DNA of 64,000 nt from Phialocephala subalpina (Eukaryota; Ascomycota; Leotiomycetes; Helotiales; Mollisiaceae): positions 109,404 through 173,403 of the forward strand of contig FJOG01000031.1 of the NCBI GenBank assembly GCA_900073065.1, in the 5' to 3' direction. Positions 33,676-44,840 of this stretch are shown piece after piece. The position numbers and the translations under genes are program-made. Positions within the stretch are counted from its first letter, which is position 1. Each line of letters begins with the position of its first letter. The notes beneath the pieces were generated by a model, which searched no databases, was not told the DNA's origin, and saw nothing but the letters and a program-made list of their open reading frames with translations.

Positions 33676-35898
33676 ATGTCGAATAGCGAAACGGTCCCAG
33701 TGGGCTCCCTCATTGGGATTGATATTGGGATGACCTGTACAGGTAAGCATTAGTATAGAGTCATCGTTCTGCAACTTAAACTAATGGGTGCGTTTATGAT
33801 TGTCTGCAGGAGTTGCCATTTGTGTATACAGCGAAGGAGAGACTCGCGGACCTATTGTCGTCCAGAAGTGGCCTGGGTCTAGAGAGAATGCGAGCAAAGT
33901 CCCTACTAGAGTTGCTTATAAAGCTGGGAAAGCTGCTTATCATTCATGGGGCTTCAAATGCCCCGAGCTCGAGGAAGTAGGTCCGGCCATGGCTGTTAAG
34001 GAGATGTTTAAATTCCACTTAGACAAGTGGTTTTTGAAAGAAGACCATCAACGTGGACAGGACGGTGGTTTCGAGCTTGAGGACGTGAAGTTATGGTACA
34101 AAGATTATCTGAGCGCGCTGTATTCTCACATTGTTCAATGTCTTCGAGAAAAATGGAAGGTTGATGTGGGCTTGACTACTGTCGAATATATCTTTAGCAT
34201 TCCAACGTTGTGGAGCAAGGAGGATCAATTGGTGCAGACGTTTAGAGAGCTTGTGGAAGCTACCGGATTTGGAGATGGCTATGTTATTATGAATTTGACG
34301 GAGGCAGAGGCGTCCGCAGTTTCTACTGCAAAGCTTCTTGATCATGGGTTCCAGGTGAGTAAATCCCGTATCTCTATTGTATTTTATTCGTTGTAGCCCG
34401 TATTTAACCACATGAAATACAGGAAGGCGATGCCTTTATCGTTTGCGATGCTGGAGGTGCGACAACAGTATGTTCTTAAGGTCTTTTTTGTCTTTGCAGA
34501 AATCTGACGCCATTAGGACATGTGTGCTCTCCAAGTGACACAAGTCGATGGCGATGCCGTTCAACTAAAACCCCTTGATGACCCGAAAGGTTTGCCTTCT
34601 TCAGCCTCCGCTATTTAGCCTCTATTCTTACCGTACTCACTTGGTGTAGTTATTCCCGTGGGCTCACTCGATATCGATGACCTTTTCGAGGCAAAAGCTG
34701 CAAAGCGAATCAATGAACTTAGGAGCGATCACTCAGACTCGTCGAAGGCACTAGCTCATCAAATTATGAGAAGAACATTTCAAGACATAAAAGTGGAATG
34801 TGGAACAGGAGCTGTTAACGAGCTTGACGTGACACTATTCCAAATTCCGGGAACAAATGAACAGATAAAGCTTTCTCCGTGAGTTAAAACCCGGTCTTGA
34901 TTTTCTTCACAGAATCGAAGTTGAAATTCTTTTTAGGTCGGAGCTCGAATCTATGTTCGACATCCAGATTCAAAAGATGCTTAACTTGATCGACCATCAA
35001 ATTGCGTATCTCAAAGAGGACTGTCCTGAAGTGAACCTGGTAAATATCTATATTATTTTCTGCAGAATTCTTTTCTGAAGACAGTATATTAATGGTACGA
35101 TAAATAGTCTACCCTCTTCCTTGCGGGCGGACTTGGCTCCTCAAAATATCTGCAAGATGAGATGATCAAGTATTATAAGGACATTAAAGTCATGTTCGCG
35201 CCGGATCCGGAGGACCTGTGAGACTCCAAACTCCCTTTCCATTAAATGCTAACGTTTTCCGTAGTCCTCTATCCGTATGCAAAGGTCTGGTCATTGATCG
35301 GTTGCAACATTTCTCTGACCATGCTTCTGTGATCTCAATCCGGAGCACCAGTGCGTCTTATGGTATATTGTGTAGAGAGGTTTACAATAAAAGGAGGCAC
35401 TCGGGTCAGCCTTTTGTAAAAGATCAACTCGACGGCATCAAATACGCTGACAATCAGATTGACTGGATCGTTGTCAGAGGCCAGAATCCTGCCCAGGAGG
35501 ACACCGTCATACGCAGATACTCGCGAGTCGTCAGTCCCGAGAATCCACCGGAGAGTTGGGGGTTCGCAGTCGTCCGGTCTCAAGCTAAACCTGACAAACT
35601 TCGCACTTTTATTGAAGGACATCGAGGCCCACGAATCATTTGTCACGCGATGTCCGATGGGGAAGCAGGCTCAAATCGTGCGCCTATTATCCATAGGCGT
35701 GAGCTGATGACAAAGAAGTACAGATTCTGTCGTATAGACTACGAACTGTCGGCGACGGTGGGGTTGGGCAAAATGAAGTTTCAGATCAAGATTTTCGGGC
35801 AAGCAGACAGCAAACGCGAGACGCTCAAGGTCGCTTGGCAGCAAGATGATGAATTTTCTGAATATGGGGAGAGGTGTGCTCTGATCAAGACGATGTGA
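33676..35898 (+). CDS. HSPA12-like Hsp70-superfamily ATPase, eight exons
   Basis: Exons 33676-33742, 33810-34354, 34423-34467, 34517-34589, 34650-34878, 34937-35039, 35108-35217 and 35265-35898 give 601 aa; all seven introns are GT-AG and phases match. The actin/Hsp70 ATPase signature is present: phosphate-1 GIDIGMTCTG (residues 14-23), phosphate-2 DAGGATTDM (213-221) and adenosine motif LAGGLGSSKYL (from 359). There is no canonical substrate-binding domain, and the C-terminal region (about 400-601) has the diverged beta-rich form seen in fungal HSPA12-type proteins. These are multicopy in moulds with no settled role. Phosphate-1 has Met-Thr-Cys where canonical Hsp70 has Thr-Thr-Tyr, so ATPase activity may be altered. 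Its intron density is the highest in the window. Confidence 0.9.
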
Positions 35899-37463
35899 TG
35901 TGATAGGTAGTACTGTGTTTTCCGATCAGATTGTATACAGTTGCAGCAACATCGAAATTGTAGGGTGCCATCGGCACAGTAGCCCGCTCCATGGACCAGT
36001 TGATCTTCATCTCCTTATCGTGGCCGTGCGTTATATTTCCTTTATTAAGCTGTACGTCTCAGCGTCGTACCATGGCACACGATGATCGAAAAAACAAGCA
36101 CAGCACAGCACAAACAATCCGTTACCGACGGCTGTTAATGTCGGATCGGGTAAGGTTACGCCGAACTCGCTAATTTGAGACCTCTTGCGCTCAGCAACAC
36201 AATGTGTCCATAGCATAGATATTATACTTTCCTTAAGGTCTCCATTGAAATTTCGAAGGACTTCTGTCTCAAAGCCAAATCTACAATCGTAAACCTCAAA
36301 ATACGTCCGATGCGACCTCTTCGAACCTGTTGTATATCTGGCGCTAAAATTCGTAAGTGAGAACGGTCGATAGGGATAGGATCGCGTTGTATAACGACAC
36401 CACCCTTTCAAGCTCAGAGGACGAGGGAGGAGGGATTACTTTCGTTGCCCGAATCTTTGGCATACTGTTCCACGAAACCAGTATCAAGTTCAATCTCGAG
36501 AAAGGCTCGATATTGTCAGAATGATCGATTCTGCGCACTGATATCACGTGAGTCCGGAAGCCCGTGAATAGTCAACTTCCTCCCTCGGCTTAATATGAGA
36601 GCCGATTTGGTGCCAAGCCGGTAGCTACTCGGCCCACTTCCGAGAATACAACTGCAAAAAATTTTGACGACGTCATGTGGCTTGCGACTATAAATTTTAC
36701 GCTTACGCCGCGTCATGACACGCATCCCCTTCAACCCCCAGCTAATCATTTTATGACTAGGCAAGAGCGCCAAGACCCGACAACTTCCGATCGCAACCTG
36801 TAACCTTACCTACCATAGGTCCTCCCGTTCCTAATTGTTCTACCGAAAGTAAACTTTGCGAAATAAATCGATTATCATCGTAAAAAAAAAACCTATCGTT
36901 GAAAGTGGTAATACTACGTAGCTTCCGAGCTTGCGCATATTTAGCAACATCACGTTTTTGACTTAATCAGCAGCGAGCATATGCCGGTAGAATAGCTGTC
37001 GCTTCGAAGAAGCTACGGAGAGCGCGGTCAAAAGTCTGGTTCTACAGGGTATACACGCTGTAACTCCCTGTAGGGTGATCATCCACAGAACCCACTGCAA
37101 ATGACACGCTAATATGCGTATATTCGCATCTCCTGTTTAGTTTCAAGTAGCTATTTAGGCTGAGTATATCCTTACTTTCGGGATCTTAGAAGTATAATCC
37201 GGTGTCTCGGTGACTTGAGAAATACCAAACGCCATGGAGCCGTAGCCGACAGGGCCCGCCGACGGAGCAATCAGGGTCTACGTAATGGCGTCGTGTTTTA
37301 AGTATGTGGGGATATAAGGTGGTTCTAGATCTCTAGTGGAACCAAGGACTTTCTGTAATCTTTTGCCCTCCTACAAGTGATATTGTGACATGCGCCCCCG
37401 AAAAGAAAAAGAGCTCGATAATGAGCTCGATACCCTCTCAACAGAAAGGAACGGAGGATTTGA
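35899..37463. other. Intergenic, 1.6 kb
   Basis: Short ORFs only (for example 36031-36411 minus), none with motif or splice support. An A10 run lies near 36883. Confidence 0.5.
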
Positions 37464-38315
37464 ATGTGTGGAGGAAAGGATAACGATGAACCAATACCAC
37501 CACCTCATCCCATAGAACTTCCTGATCGAGCGAATCCTCCTTCAACTAGCCACCGACCCCAGACATCGAGCCAGAGACAGCCACGACCACCCACCTCGAA
37601 CAGCCAGAGAGTTTCTTCCTCGGCAAGACCTCCAAAAACATCAGATGGCAGTCGGCGAAAGTCATCACATGGAGATCACCGCGCTCGAGATCAGGCTGGA
37701 AGCTCTTTGAGAAGACCTTCAAAGACGTCAGATGGCAGTCGACGAAAGTCATCCCATGGAGGAGATCACCGTGCTCGACATCGCATACCTGAGGTAGAAG
37801 AGCACACGGAAGACAAAACGATAATCAGACGCCTTAATGTCCTCAGTACATTTATCGAACAACATGCGGAGAACTTCTTTCCACGCAATGGTCCCAGCAG
37901 TGAAGAGACGGAAGAGTTTGATGATCCCCATACACGGCATGCAAACATTCGCCAATATCTTGTGCAGACAATCATATCCTGCACAGTTACACGCAATGGA
38001 AATAGGTACATAACAAATATCCGAGATTCGCATCATCACACTAACGAATCTCTGATTAGTTCCTCAGATAGATTGGCAATCGTGCGCGAGATATTTGACT
38101 ATCTCGCGTCATATTCTAATGCGAACGATGAACAACGAGAGAATCACCTTCTCGAACTCTGCCGGCTAGGCAGCCGGCTTCGCGACGCCATTGAGAATCA
38201 TTCTTCGCGTTGGACATTCGACTTCTCAAGTGCAGAAGGATATATCGTAATGGTTCCAGCGCTGATGCGGGATGGAGAAGAGGTAGTACCAAGCCAGATG
38301 TTCAGGATCAACTAG
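37464..38315 (+). CDS. Hypothetical protein with duplicated KTSDGSRRKSSHG segment, 283 aa
   Basis: Intronless frame of 283 aa. Residues 1-110 are Pro/Ser/Arg-rich and probably disordered; within them KTSDGSRRKSSHG followed by DHRAR occurs twice. The same duplication is visible in DNA as two copies of about 65 bp starting near 37625 and 37708. Residues 115-283 look like a folded helical domain (IIRRLNVLSTFIEQHAENFF, NIRQYLVQTIISC, IVREIFDYLASYS), with a C-terminal VMVPALMRDG. I have seen proteins of this shape as uncharacterised fungal families (disordered head, helical tail); no function can be given. It lies in a gene-poor, repeat-scarred stretch. Confidence 0.7.
   Translation: MCGGKDNDEPIPPPHPIELPDRANPPSTSHRPQTSSQRQPRPPTSNSQRVSSSARPPKTSDGSRRKSSHGDHRARDQAGSSLRRPSKTSDGSRRKSSHGGDHRARHRIPEVEEHTEDKTIIRRLNVLSTFIEQHAENFFPRNGPSSEETEEFDDPHTRHANIRQYLVQTIISCTVTRNGNRYITNIRDSHHHTNESLISSSDRLAIVREIFDYLASYSNANDEQRENHLLELCRLGSRLRDAIENHSSRWTFDFSSAEGYIVMVPALMRDGEEVVPSQMFRIN
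37625..37778 (+). repeat. Two-copy direct repeat inside coding sequence
   Basis: Two copies of roughly 65 bp, about 83 bp apart, both containing agatggcagtcg and gaaagtcat followed by catgga and gatcaccg. The spacing preserves the reading frame. Confidence 0.75.
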
Positions 38316-40504
38316 GGCATTTTCCTCTCCACTTGTATAGTACGGCCCTTGCTCCGTATTTGTGCGGCCTTGGATTTGTACTTCTATTTTCCCCTTTGTA
38401 TTATCAAGACAATGCGCAAGAGCATTCAACCGAGGTTCTGCAGTACTAGTCTGCATCCGTTGAGAGATTCTTGAAAACATAGGTAGTCTGTATATAATGA
38501 AGCGCGAGCAGCTCTTCTAACACTAAATGTATATGTGACACTTGCCAACGGCACCCTTTTATTCAACCAAGCGGTACGAGATCAAGAACACAGTCGAAGG
38601 GACATTGTAGGGTGCGCCGGTGCCCTTCCTAGCCCGAAGCTCGGGATGAATGAGCTAGCCGCATGAAGCGTAGCGCACTCGGTTAAGGAAGTCAGGTGAT
38701 TTCACGTCTCTAAAGGCCCTTCCATGTAGTTTTCGTCGTGTCCCCTCTTCAAGGTTTCGGGCATCAAGGTTTCGGGCACAAGGTTTCGGGCATTCGCATA
38801 GTGTTAAAGGAGGAAGCGTTACCTCCCTTTCCTAACCTGAAACAAACTCTAAGTCCTTAACTCGAAGTCTTTCTTGAGTCTCGAGTAAATTGAGCACTTT
38901 CTTCTAAGGCCGACGCTCGCGGTGCGGTTGGCTAAATCTAACTAATAGCCTCTTATAATACCTCTGTCTCTCACAATACTTCTATCTCCTGGCTAAAAGC
39001 CACTTTAAAAGCTCACGTGATTTTAGAATCCTACTACATAGAAAATGGGTAATGGGTTCAACTTCTCGTCGTGTCCCCTTCTCAAGGTTTCGGGAATGTG
39101 TAGCCTCCCACCTTTTAAGTATTGCGGCTAGGCTCGCAAGTAACATTTCGCGATGTGGATTTCATGCCGCATTGCTGCCCGACCACGAACTCTAAAGCCC
39201 AATTGTTTCTTCTGCCCCAGCCTAGCTTGGATAAATGAGGCAGATGTCGTCCACCACAACAGCCGTGGACCGAAATGTTTTGTGAGCCTCATTCTGGACT
39301 AGTTGCCCTCTTCTATATTTTAGAAGTCACGCGCCCACGCGGCCAAGTTTCTGGTCTCGTTCTAGACTGTAATATGGACGTTCGCGGGAGGTATCCAGCC
39401 ACGGGGTACGACCAGGGCATGCCTCAACAGATGTTTTGGTGGATCACCAACCTCGTTTATCTAAGGTAGTGGCTTCATCTCAATGATGGTAGTACTGCTG
39501 ATTATTCTGTTTGCAGTTCCAACACCACGGTCTTGCCTTATCGCATCCAAGATGTTAGTTAGTGCAGTGTTGACAACAGCAAGTTGATGTTTCAGTAACT
39601 GGTACAATAAACTTTTAGCATGAAGAAGCTTTCTTACGCTGTGGCTAATCTGAGGCTCTTCAACGAGCCAACTCTCCTCCAGTAGATTATTTACGCTGTG
39701 CTACGTCGCTTTCAGTCTGTCCAAGTAGAGATTCAAGATCTTCGTCTACTCCTTCAGAGACCCCAGCGATTGAGATATCATTTGTTTGGTTATCTGGCGT
39801 GTAGGAATAGAAACCATGCAACGTTACTGCGGTAGCTGGTACCTCATGCTTGGTCCTTGGTGACAACGCATCAACCCTCTTGTGGTCACTGATTGAAGTA
39901 GCCGAGCTTGCAGCAGAGGTTCGGGCACTGAACAGCGAGGTCGAGCTGTTTGACGGTGCCTGAAGATAGTCTGAGGAGGCGCAACTCTGCGATAAAATGC
40001 TCTGTGGGTCACTACACCCACCAAAGGCCCTGGCCTCACTGTTGCCTCGAGAGAGGGGATAGCCTAGAAGGATCTGAGCTCCTCAGGAGATCACAGCCTT
40101 GACCGTCGCTTTTCCCATGCCAGCACCATCGTGAACGAACGCTCGTTCTTGGACCACTTGTATTAGTGATAGTTGCATATCTCTGGAAAGCACTCGTGCA
40201 AAGAGAATTAATTGGTTTTCGCAAAATTTCCCGTGATGGACAGAGAAATATGTCTGGGTGCGCAAACGAGACCCTAAGGAAGTCCCAACTTGTGCTGCGT
40301 GTCCGGCACTGAATGGATCGTTATAATTCACTGCAACGTTGTCCGCTCGTAGTGGCCGCAGGGACAATGTGTTCTGATAAGTTGTAAACAGGCATGTGTA
40401 GCACAATACTTTGTTTTGGTGATCGTTTGCTTCTTCCTTGTGCATTCTAGTACAGTACAGTGCTGGTACAATATTTGGACAACTTTGCCTAGAAGACTTG
40501 CCCG
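38316..40504. other. Gene-poor stretch, 2.2 kb, with repeat scars
   Basis: No ORF with recognisable motif. Holds the CAAGGTTTCGGGCA repeats described separately. Looks like decayed mobile-element or duplicated DNA. Confidence 0.5.
38734..39094 (+). repeat. Tandem and dispersed CAAGGTTTCGGG repeats
   Basis: Three near-tandem copies of caaggtttcggg start at 38750, 38765 and 38779; a fourth is at 39083. The first and fourth are each preceded by cgtcgtgtcccct (38735 and 39067), so a block of about 30 bp is duplicated with roughly 330 bp spacing. Confidence 0.75.
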
Positions 40505-41062
40505 ATGGCTCCCGACCCTCTAACCCTTTGCCTCTTCGTTTTCACCTTCCTCAAGATTGGAGGGAACCTCAAAGCCGCCCGAGGCGAAGCCAAGGCCTAC
40601 ATAAACATACTCGCAATCGTCGTTGCTCTTTTCGAAAGCGTTGAAGCAACTCGCCAAACAACATGGTGTTCGCGAGCCGTCGGGGCAAAAATCGATGGCG
40701 AGCTGCAGTGGATCAGGAGGGCGTTGCACGACGCGGACCGTGATGTTATTCAGATCGCACACGACGCGCAGGCGAACGATCCTCATCCGCAACTAGGAGC
40801 CTCGGCCACACTGGCATGGACCCTCAAATATAAAGGCGTGGCACAGGCGAATAAAGACCTGCTTGTGCTTTGTATGAGCCGACTACAGAAAATCGAAGGG
40901 GATCTGGATCAAGCAAGTGCATCGCGCTCACGCCCACAGGCGGCCGAGTACTTCAAGACCACTCGGACGGAGATGTGGAATGCCCTGTCGAAGCGAGCTG
41001 CACGCCAGGCGACGCTGTACGAAGGAAAGGGCGAGCGGCTGGGCAGGCGTCTTGGTCTGTAA
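40505..41062 (+). CDS. Small helical hypothetical protein, 185 aa
   Basis: Single frame starting MAPDPLTLCLFVFTFLK. A hydrophobic N-terminal segment (residues 5-16) and a second one (NILAIVVALFESVE) are followed by amphipathic helical sequence: GELQWIRRALHDADRDVIQ, WTLKYKGVAQANKDLLVLC, SRLQKIEGDLDQAS. It ends in a basic tail (ALSKRAARQATLYEGKGERLGRRLGL region). I do not recognise a Pfam-level domain. The W-x-L-K-Y-K-x(n)-LL pattern recalls a fungal family of short helical proteins near STAND/HET loci, which is only a resemblance. It borders the AT-rich block on its right. Confidence 0.55.
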   Translation: MAPDPLTLCLFVFTFLKIGGNLKAARGEAKAYINILAIVVALFESVEATRQTTWCSRAVGAKIDGELQWIRRALHDADRDVIQIAHDAQANDPHPQLGASATLAWTLKYKGVAQANKDLLVLCMSRLQKIEGDLDQASASRSRPQAAEYFKTTRTEMWNALSKRAARQATLYEGKGERLGRRLGL

Positions 41063-41440
41063 CTTGTAAGGACGCTGAGTTGAGTCAGGTCCTCGGTCAC
41101 CTAGGACATCAGATGGTGGGCAGAATTCTTGGCGATTGGCGTGTTTGCGAGGATATATCGATGGAGTAGCAGAGTGTGAAAAAGAAGATTGATAATTTAT
41201 TGTATTAAACTTCACGTGAATTCGCAAATGTGATAGTCTAGACCATGGGATGATATTCGGCCTCAGGCATGAATTGCGGCTCTGCCTAACAAACTTTGCT
41301 TTAAGAACTCCATTGCCTCGTACGAACGCCACAGCTTACCCCTATAGCTTGCGACAGCCTTTTGCAGCTTACGATAGCTCTTACGATACAAATGACGGCT
41401 AAGATAAGCGCTGACGATTGTAAGGAACGGCGTACGTAAA
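41063..41440. other. Intergenic leading into AT-rich DNA
   Basis: No supported gene. Base composition falls sharply toward 41440. Confidence 0.5.
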
Positions 41441-41592
41441 AGTTTTTTTTTTTTTTTTTTTGTATTTACTTTTCTCTTTAGATTTACTTTTTTCAATAGA
41501 ATTAATTAGTACTTGATTATTATTTATCTTAACCAGTAATAGTAAAATCGAATTATTCAATTTATTAATAAATATATATATTATAAAATTTT
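41441..41592. repeat. Extremely AT-rich tract with long poly-T, left of gap
   Basis: Starts with a run of about 20 T and continues almost without G or C up to the gap. Typical of RIP-degraded repeats or an AT isochore. Confidence 0.8.
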
Positions 41593-42109
41593 NNNNNNNN
41601 NNNNNNNNNNNNNNNNNNNNNNNNNNNNNNNNNNNNNNNNNNNNNNNNNNNNNNNNNNNNNNNNNNNNNNNNNNNNNNNNNNNNNNNNNNNNNNNNNNNN
41701 NNNNNNNNNNNNNNNNNNNNNNNNNNNNNNNNNNNNNNNNNNNNNNNNNNNNNNNNNNNNNNNNNNNNNNNNNNNNNNNNNNNNNNNNNNNNNNNNNNNN
41801 NNNNNNNNNNNNNNNNNNNNNNNNNNNNNNNNNNNNNNNNNNNNNNNNNNNNNNNNNNNNNNNNNNNNNNNNNNNNNNNNNNNNNNNNNNNNNNNNNNNN
41901 NNNNNNNNNNNNNNNNNNNNNNNNNNNNNNNNNNNNNNNNNNNNNNNNNNNNNNNNNNNNNNNNNNNNNNNNNNNNNNNNNNNNNNNNNNNNNNNNNNNN
42001 NNNNNNNNNNNNNNNNNNNNNNNNNNNNNNNNNNNNNNNNNNNNNNNNNNNNNNNNNNNNNNNNNNNNNNNNNNNNNNNNNNNNNNNNNNNNNNNNNNNN
42101 NNNNNNNNN
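41593..42109. other. Assembly gap (run of N)
   Basis: About 517 unknown bases inside an AT-rich tract. Confidence 0.98.
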
Positions 42110-42600
42110 TTTTAAAAAAGTTTTTATTTTATTTTAATAATTAAATAAAATATATAATATAAAAATATTTTTATTTTGAATTAAAATTCTTATTATTCTT
42201 ATATATTTTCTTTTAATAAATTCGAATATATTTTAAAATTTATAAGAATAAATTTTTTTTTAAATAATTTTATAATTTTATTTATTATTATTTTATTTAT
42301 TATTATATATAATTTTATTTTTTATTTTATTTTTTTACTTATATAAGATAGCAAAATAATTAGGCGAGAGAATATTCGTTTCTCCGAAATTACTTGATAT
42401 TTTATTGAGAAACTTTTTCAAAAGAATAAGTATATAATATATAAGTAATAAAAAGCGTTATATATACTAGGAGAATTTTACCAAGTTTAATACTCACGTG
42501 TATTAGCGCGTTGTACTAATCAAAGGGTATATCTTAAGACTTTAGCCTAAGACTTCTTTTTTCCTTGCTTAGTATTCTAGTCTATGCAGTCTTTACCATA
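42110..42600. repeat. Extremely AT-rich tract, right of gap
   Basis: Nearly pure A/T with poly-T and TATTATTA runs to about 42350, then gradually normal composition by 42600. Together with the left flank it marks one AT-rich block of about 1.1 kb including the gap. Confidence 0.85.
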
Positions 42601-43315
42601 TGCCTTAGTCTTTACTCGTGATAATACGAAAGGATCTGGAATATTTCTCGAGGATGGAAACACGGTGACATACAAATGAAAGGAAAGAGGTTGGTAGCCC
42701 GATGCCAGGGTGGCAATTTGAAGCTAGTAGTCTGCTTTTTGTAACACAGTTACAATATTTCCTTGGAGCGTTACTTTGTGTTATCGTGATACCGTCATAC
42801 GTTAAAATTTCTCTGGTTGGTGATTGCTTCGGCACGAGGTTCAGGCAACTAGCCTCGACTTGTGTGACTCCCAATACTTGTTCAGTTCCAGCACGCAGTA
42901 TTCATATTCTCCCGGCCGTGCGTGGACTTTCTCGAATACGCACTCCGAGAAAGTTTTAACTATTGGTCAATAATGCGATCAAAGCGCCGCTTTACTCAAG
43001 TTCTTTCTTACCCCTACCCAACCCGTGGCGAAGTCATAGCAAGGTTTGGAGACTAAAAACCCTGGACCTCAAGGCGAAGGTATCCTGGTTGTGGTGATTA
43101 TTAGTATTTGAGGCGAATGCCATTGGAGGCATATCATGTTTGGGGCACTCATTTTGGGCGCATATCATATTAGAAGAAAATGGTCTCGAACACACCAGAT
43201 ACTAAAGATATTTAAGGCCCCACAACACAAAAGGTTCTGGCGATAGTAGTGGCTCATCTAATGACTGCCTAAGCATACAAAGAGTTGGAAGAGGCTTCTC
43301 GGACAACAAATCCGC
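42601..43315. other. Intergenic with possible HET-gene 3' relic
   Basis: No intact gene. The segment near 43070-43115 resembles the end of the HET gene at 32.8 kb (see the separate observation). Confidence 0.45.
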
Positions 43316-44272
43316 TTAACCCAACATACGACGAACCCACTTCGATCGAGTCTCACGAGCGACGACGGATAGTGTCGCATTCGGCGCCAATAAATCGAAG
43401 CCATGAAAACCCCCAGCCCAAACGTGCAGCTCCGCCTGTACTCCAGCTTTCCATAACTGAGTGGCATAGTTGACGGCCTCATCTCTGAAAACCTCCGCAG
43501 ATCCCACATCAATGAACGTTGGTGGCAGCCCAGAGAGGTCGTTCGCACGAGCAGGAGCAGCATAGATACTGACATCATTTCCCCCACGAGGTCCACCAAG
43601 CAGACAAGTCCAACCGTTGATATTGCTCCCTCTACTCCAAGTCCCTTCTCCTACATACTGATGGCTCGAAACCGTCTCGTTACGATCGTCAAGCATAGGG
43701 CAAATCAGAATCTGCGCGCACAATTGAGGCCCTCCACGATCACGACAGAGCAAAGCCGTTCCAGCAGCAAGTCCTCCACCAGCTGAAGATCCCGCAATCA
43801 TCAACTTCCTTGGATCAATCTTGAGTTCATGCAAATGTCCTTGCACCCACAGCAGTGCGGCGTAGCAATCTTCGAGGGGTGCGGGATCCGGGTGCTCCGG
43901 TGGTAGTCGATATTCCACGGACACGCAAACAGCGTTGTGCTCCTCAACCCAGTCGAGTATGGTTCCGATGCCCAGAAAGCGATTTCCAGCAATCATGCCG
44001 CCACCATGAGTATAGAGAATTCCCGGGTAGGTAGTTGAAGAAGATTGTCTAGCCGTGGAACGGATAATGGATATGATGATGTCGCCTTGAGGTCCGGGGA
44101 TCTTTCGCTCTTCGTCAACAACTCCTCTTCCAGCCAATGCTTGGTCGCAAGTCGGTGCGGATTTCTCTCGTACGAAGCCGATCATGTCGAGCGTAACTGT
44201 TGGCGAGAAGTTCATTGCTGCTAATATAGGGGCCAATTCGGGATCGTATGGTGGGCGAGGATTGGAAGACAT
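43316..44272 (-). CDS. Alpha/beta-hydrolase fold-3 esterase/lipase (HSL family)
   Basis: Intronless; start at ATG 44272 (MSSNPRPPYDPELAP), 318 aa, the usual length. The frame is open further up to 44335, but those residues do not look conserved. Landmarks: oxyanion motif YTHGGGMIAGNR, SVEYRLPPEHPDPAPLEDCYAA, nucleophile elbow GSSAGGG (the second position is Ser where GDSAGGG is commonest), catalytic Asp in IDVGSAEVFRDE and His in GGFHGFD. Predicted to hydrolyse short-chain esters or lactones. It is divergently arranged with the MFS exporter (568 bp between start codons), which in turn is convergent with a Zn2Cys6 regulator, so the three may form a small detoxification or secondary-metabolism group. 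Confidence 0.92.
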   Translation of the reverse strand: MSSNPRPPYDPELAPILAAMNFSPTVTLDMIGFVREKSAPTCDQALAGRGVVDEERKIPGPQGDIIISIIRSTARQSSSTTYPGILYTHGGGMIAGNRFLGIGTILDWVEEHNAVCVSVEYRLPPEHPDPAPLEDCYAALLWVQGHLHELKIDPRKLMIAGSSAGGGLAAGTALLCRDRGGPQLCAQILICPMLDDRNETVSSHQYVGEGTWSRGSNINGWTCLLGGPRGGNDVSIYAAPARANDLSGLPPTFIDVGSAEVFRDEAVNYATQLWKAGVQAELHVWAGGFHGFDLLAPNATLSVVARETRSKWVRRMLG

Positions 44273-44840
44273 TTTGAATGATGTAGGTTGGTGGAATAAC
44301 CAACACGATGTCCTGCTTTTGTGGAATAAACACAAAAGTATCGCTGAGCGGAATTTGCTCTGCTTATGAACAATTTTTCAGAGAACTTGGGTCATCCGAA
44401 ACGTCTAGACGTGTCTTCGTCTTCGCTGTCGCTGTCGCTGTCGTCTTCGTCTTCTCGTTCGGAAAACGAGCAATGAAGTTGTAGCCCCACTCGTGTTTCT
44501 AGCTAGCCCCGAACCACGAAGCGAACGCGAACACGACGAATGTCCATCTTATCCACAGGATCTTGATACAAAGAAGTGAGAATGTCGATAATCCCATGGT
44601 GCTCTCTTCATTCAGTTCCATTTTTTTCTTTCAATTCTATACCACAACTGTTCTGCTCTATCGCAGCCGTTAGTTCACTTGCAAATACCAGGCGAGTCGC
44701 CATCCTACACTTACTGGTATGGATACGCGACGATATGTCTCTTCAAACCCTCCCCATACAATAGTTAATTTTTAAACGGAGATCATAGTTCGTCTGCTGC
44801 AACCTACTGGTCCCTTCTACATATCCAAAGCCTTACCACC
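44273..44840. promoter_or_regulatory. Divergent promoter region with TCTTCG/TCGCTG microsatellite
   Basis: Shared upstream region of the esterase and MFS genes. Positions about 44412-44458 hold an imperfect hexamer array of tcttcg and tcgctg units. No binding-site motif for a specific regulator could be assigned. Confidence 0.45.

Noticed and set aside
41441..42600. Centromere or mitochondrial insertion
   Set aside because: The AT block is only about 1.1 kb including the gap and holds no mitochondrial g ene motif; RIP-type repeat decay is simpler.
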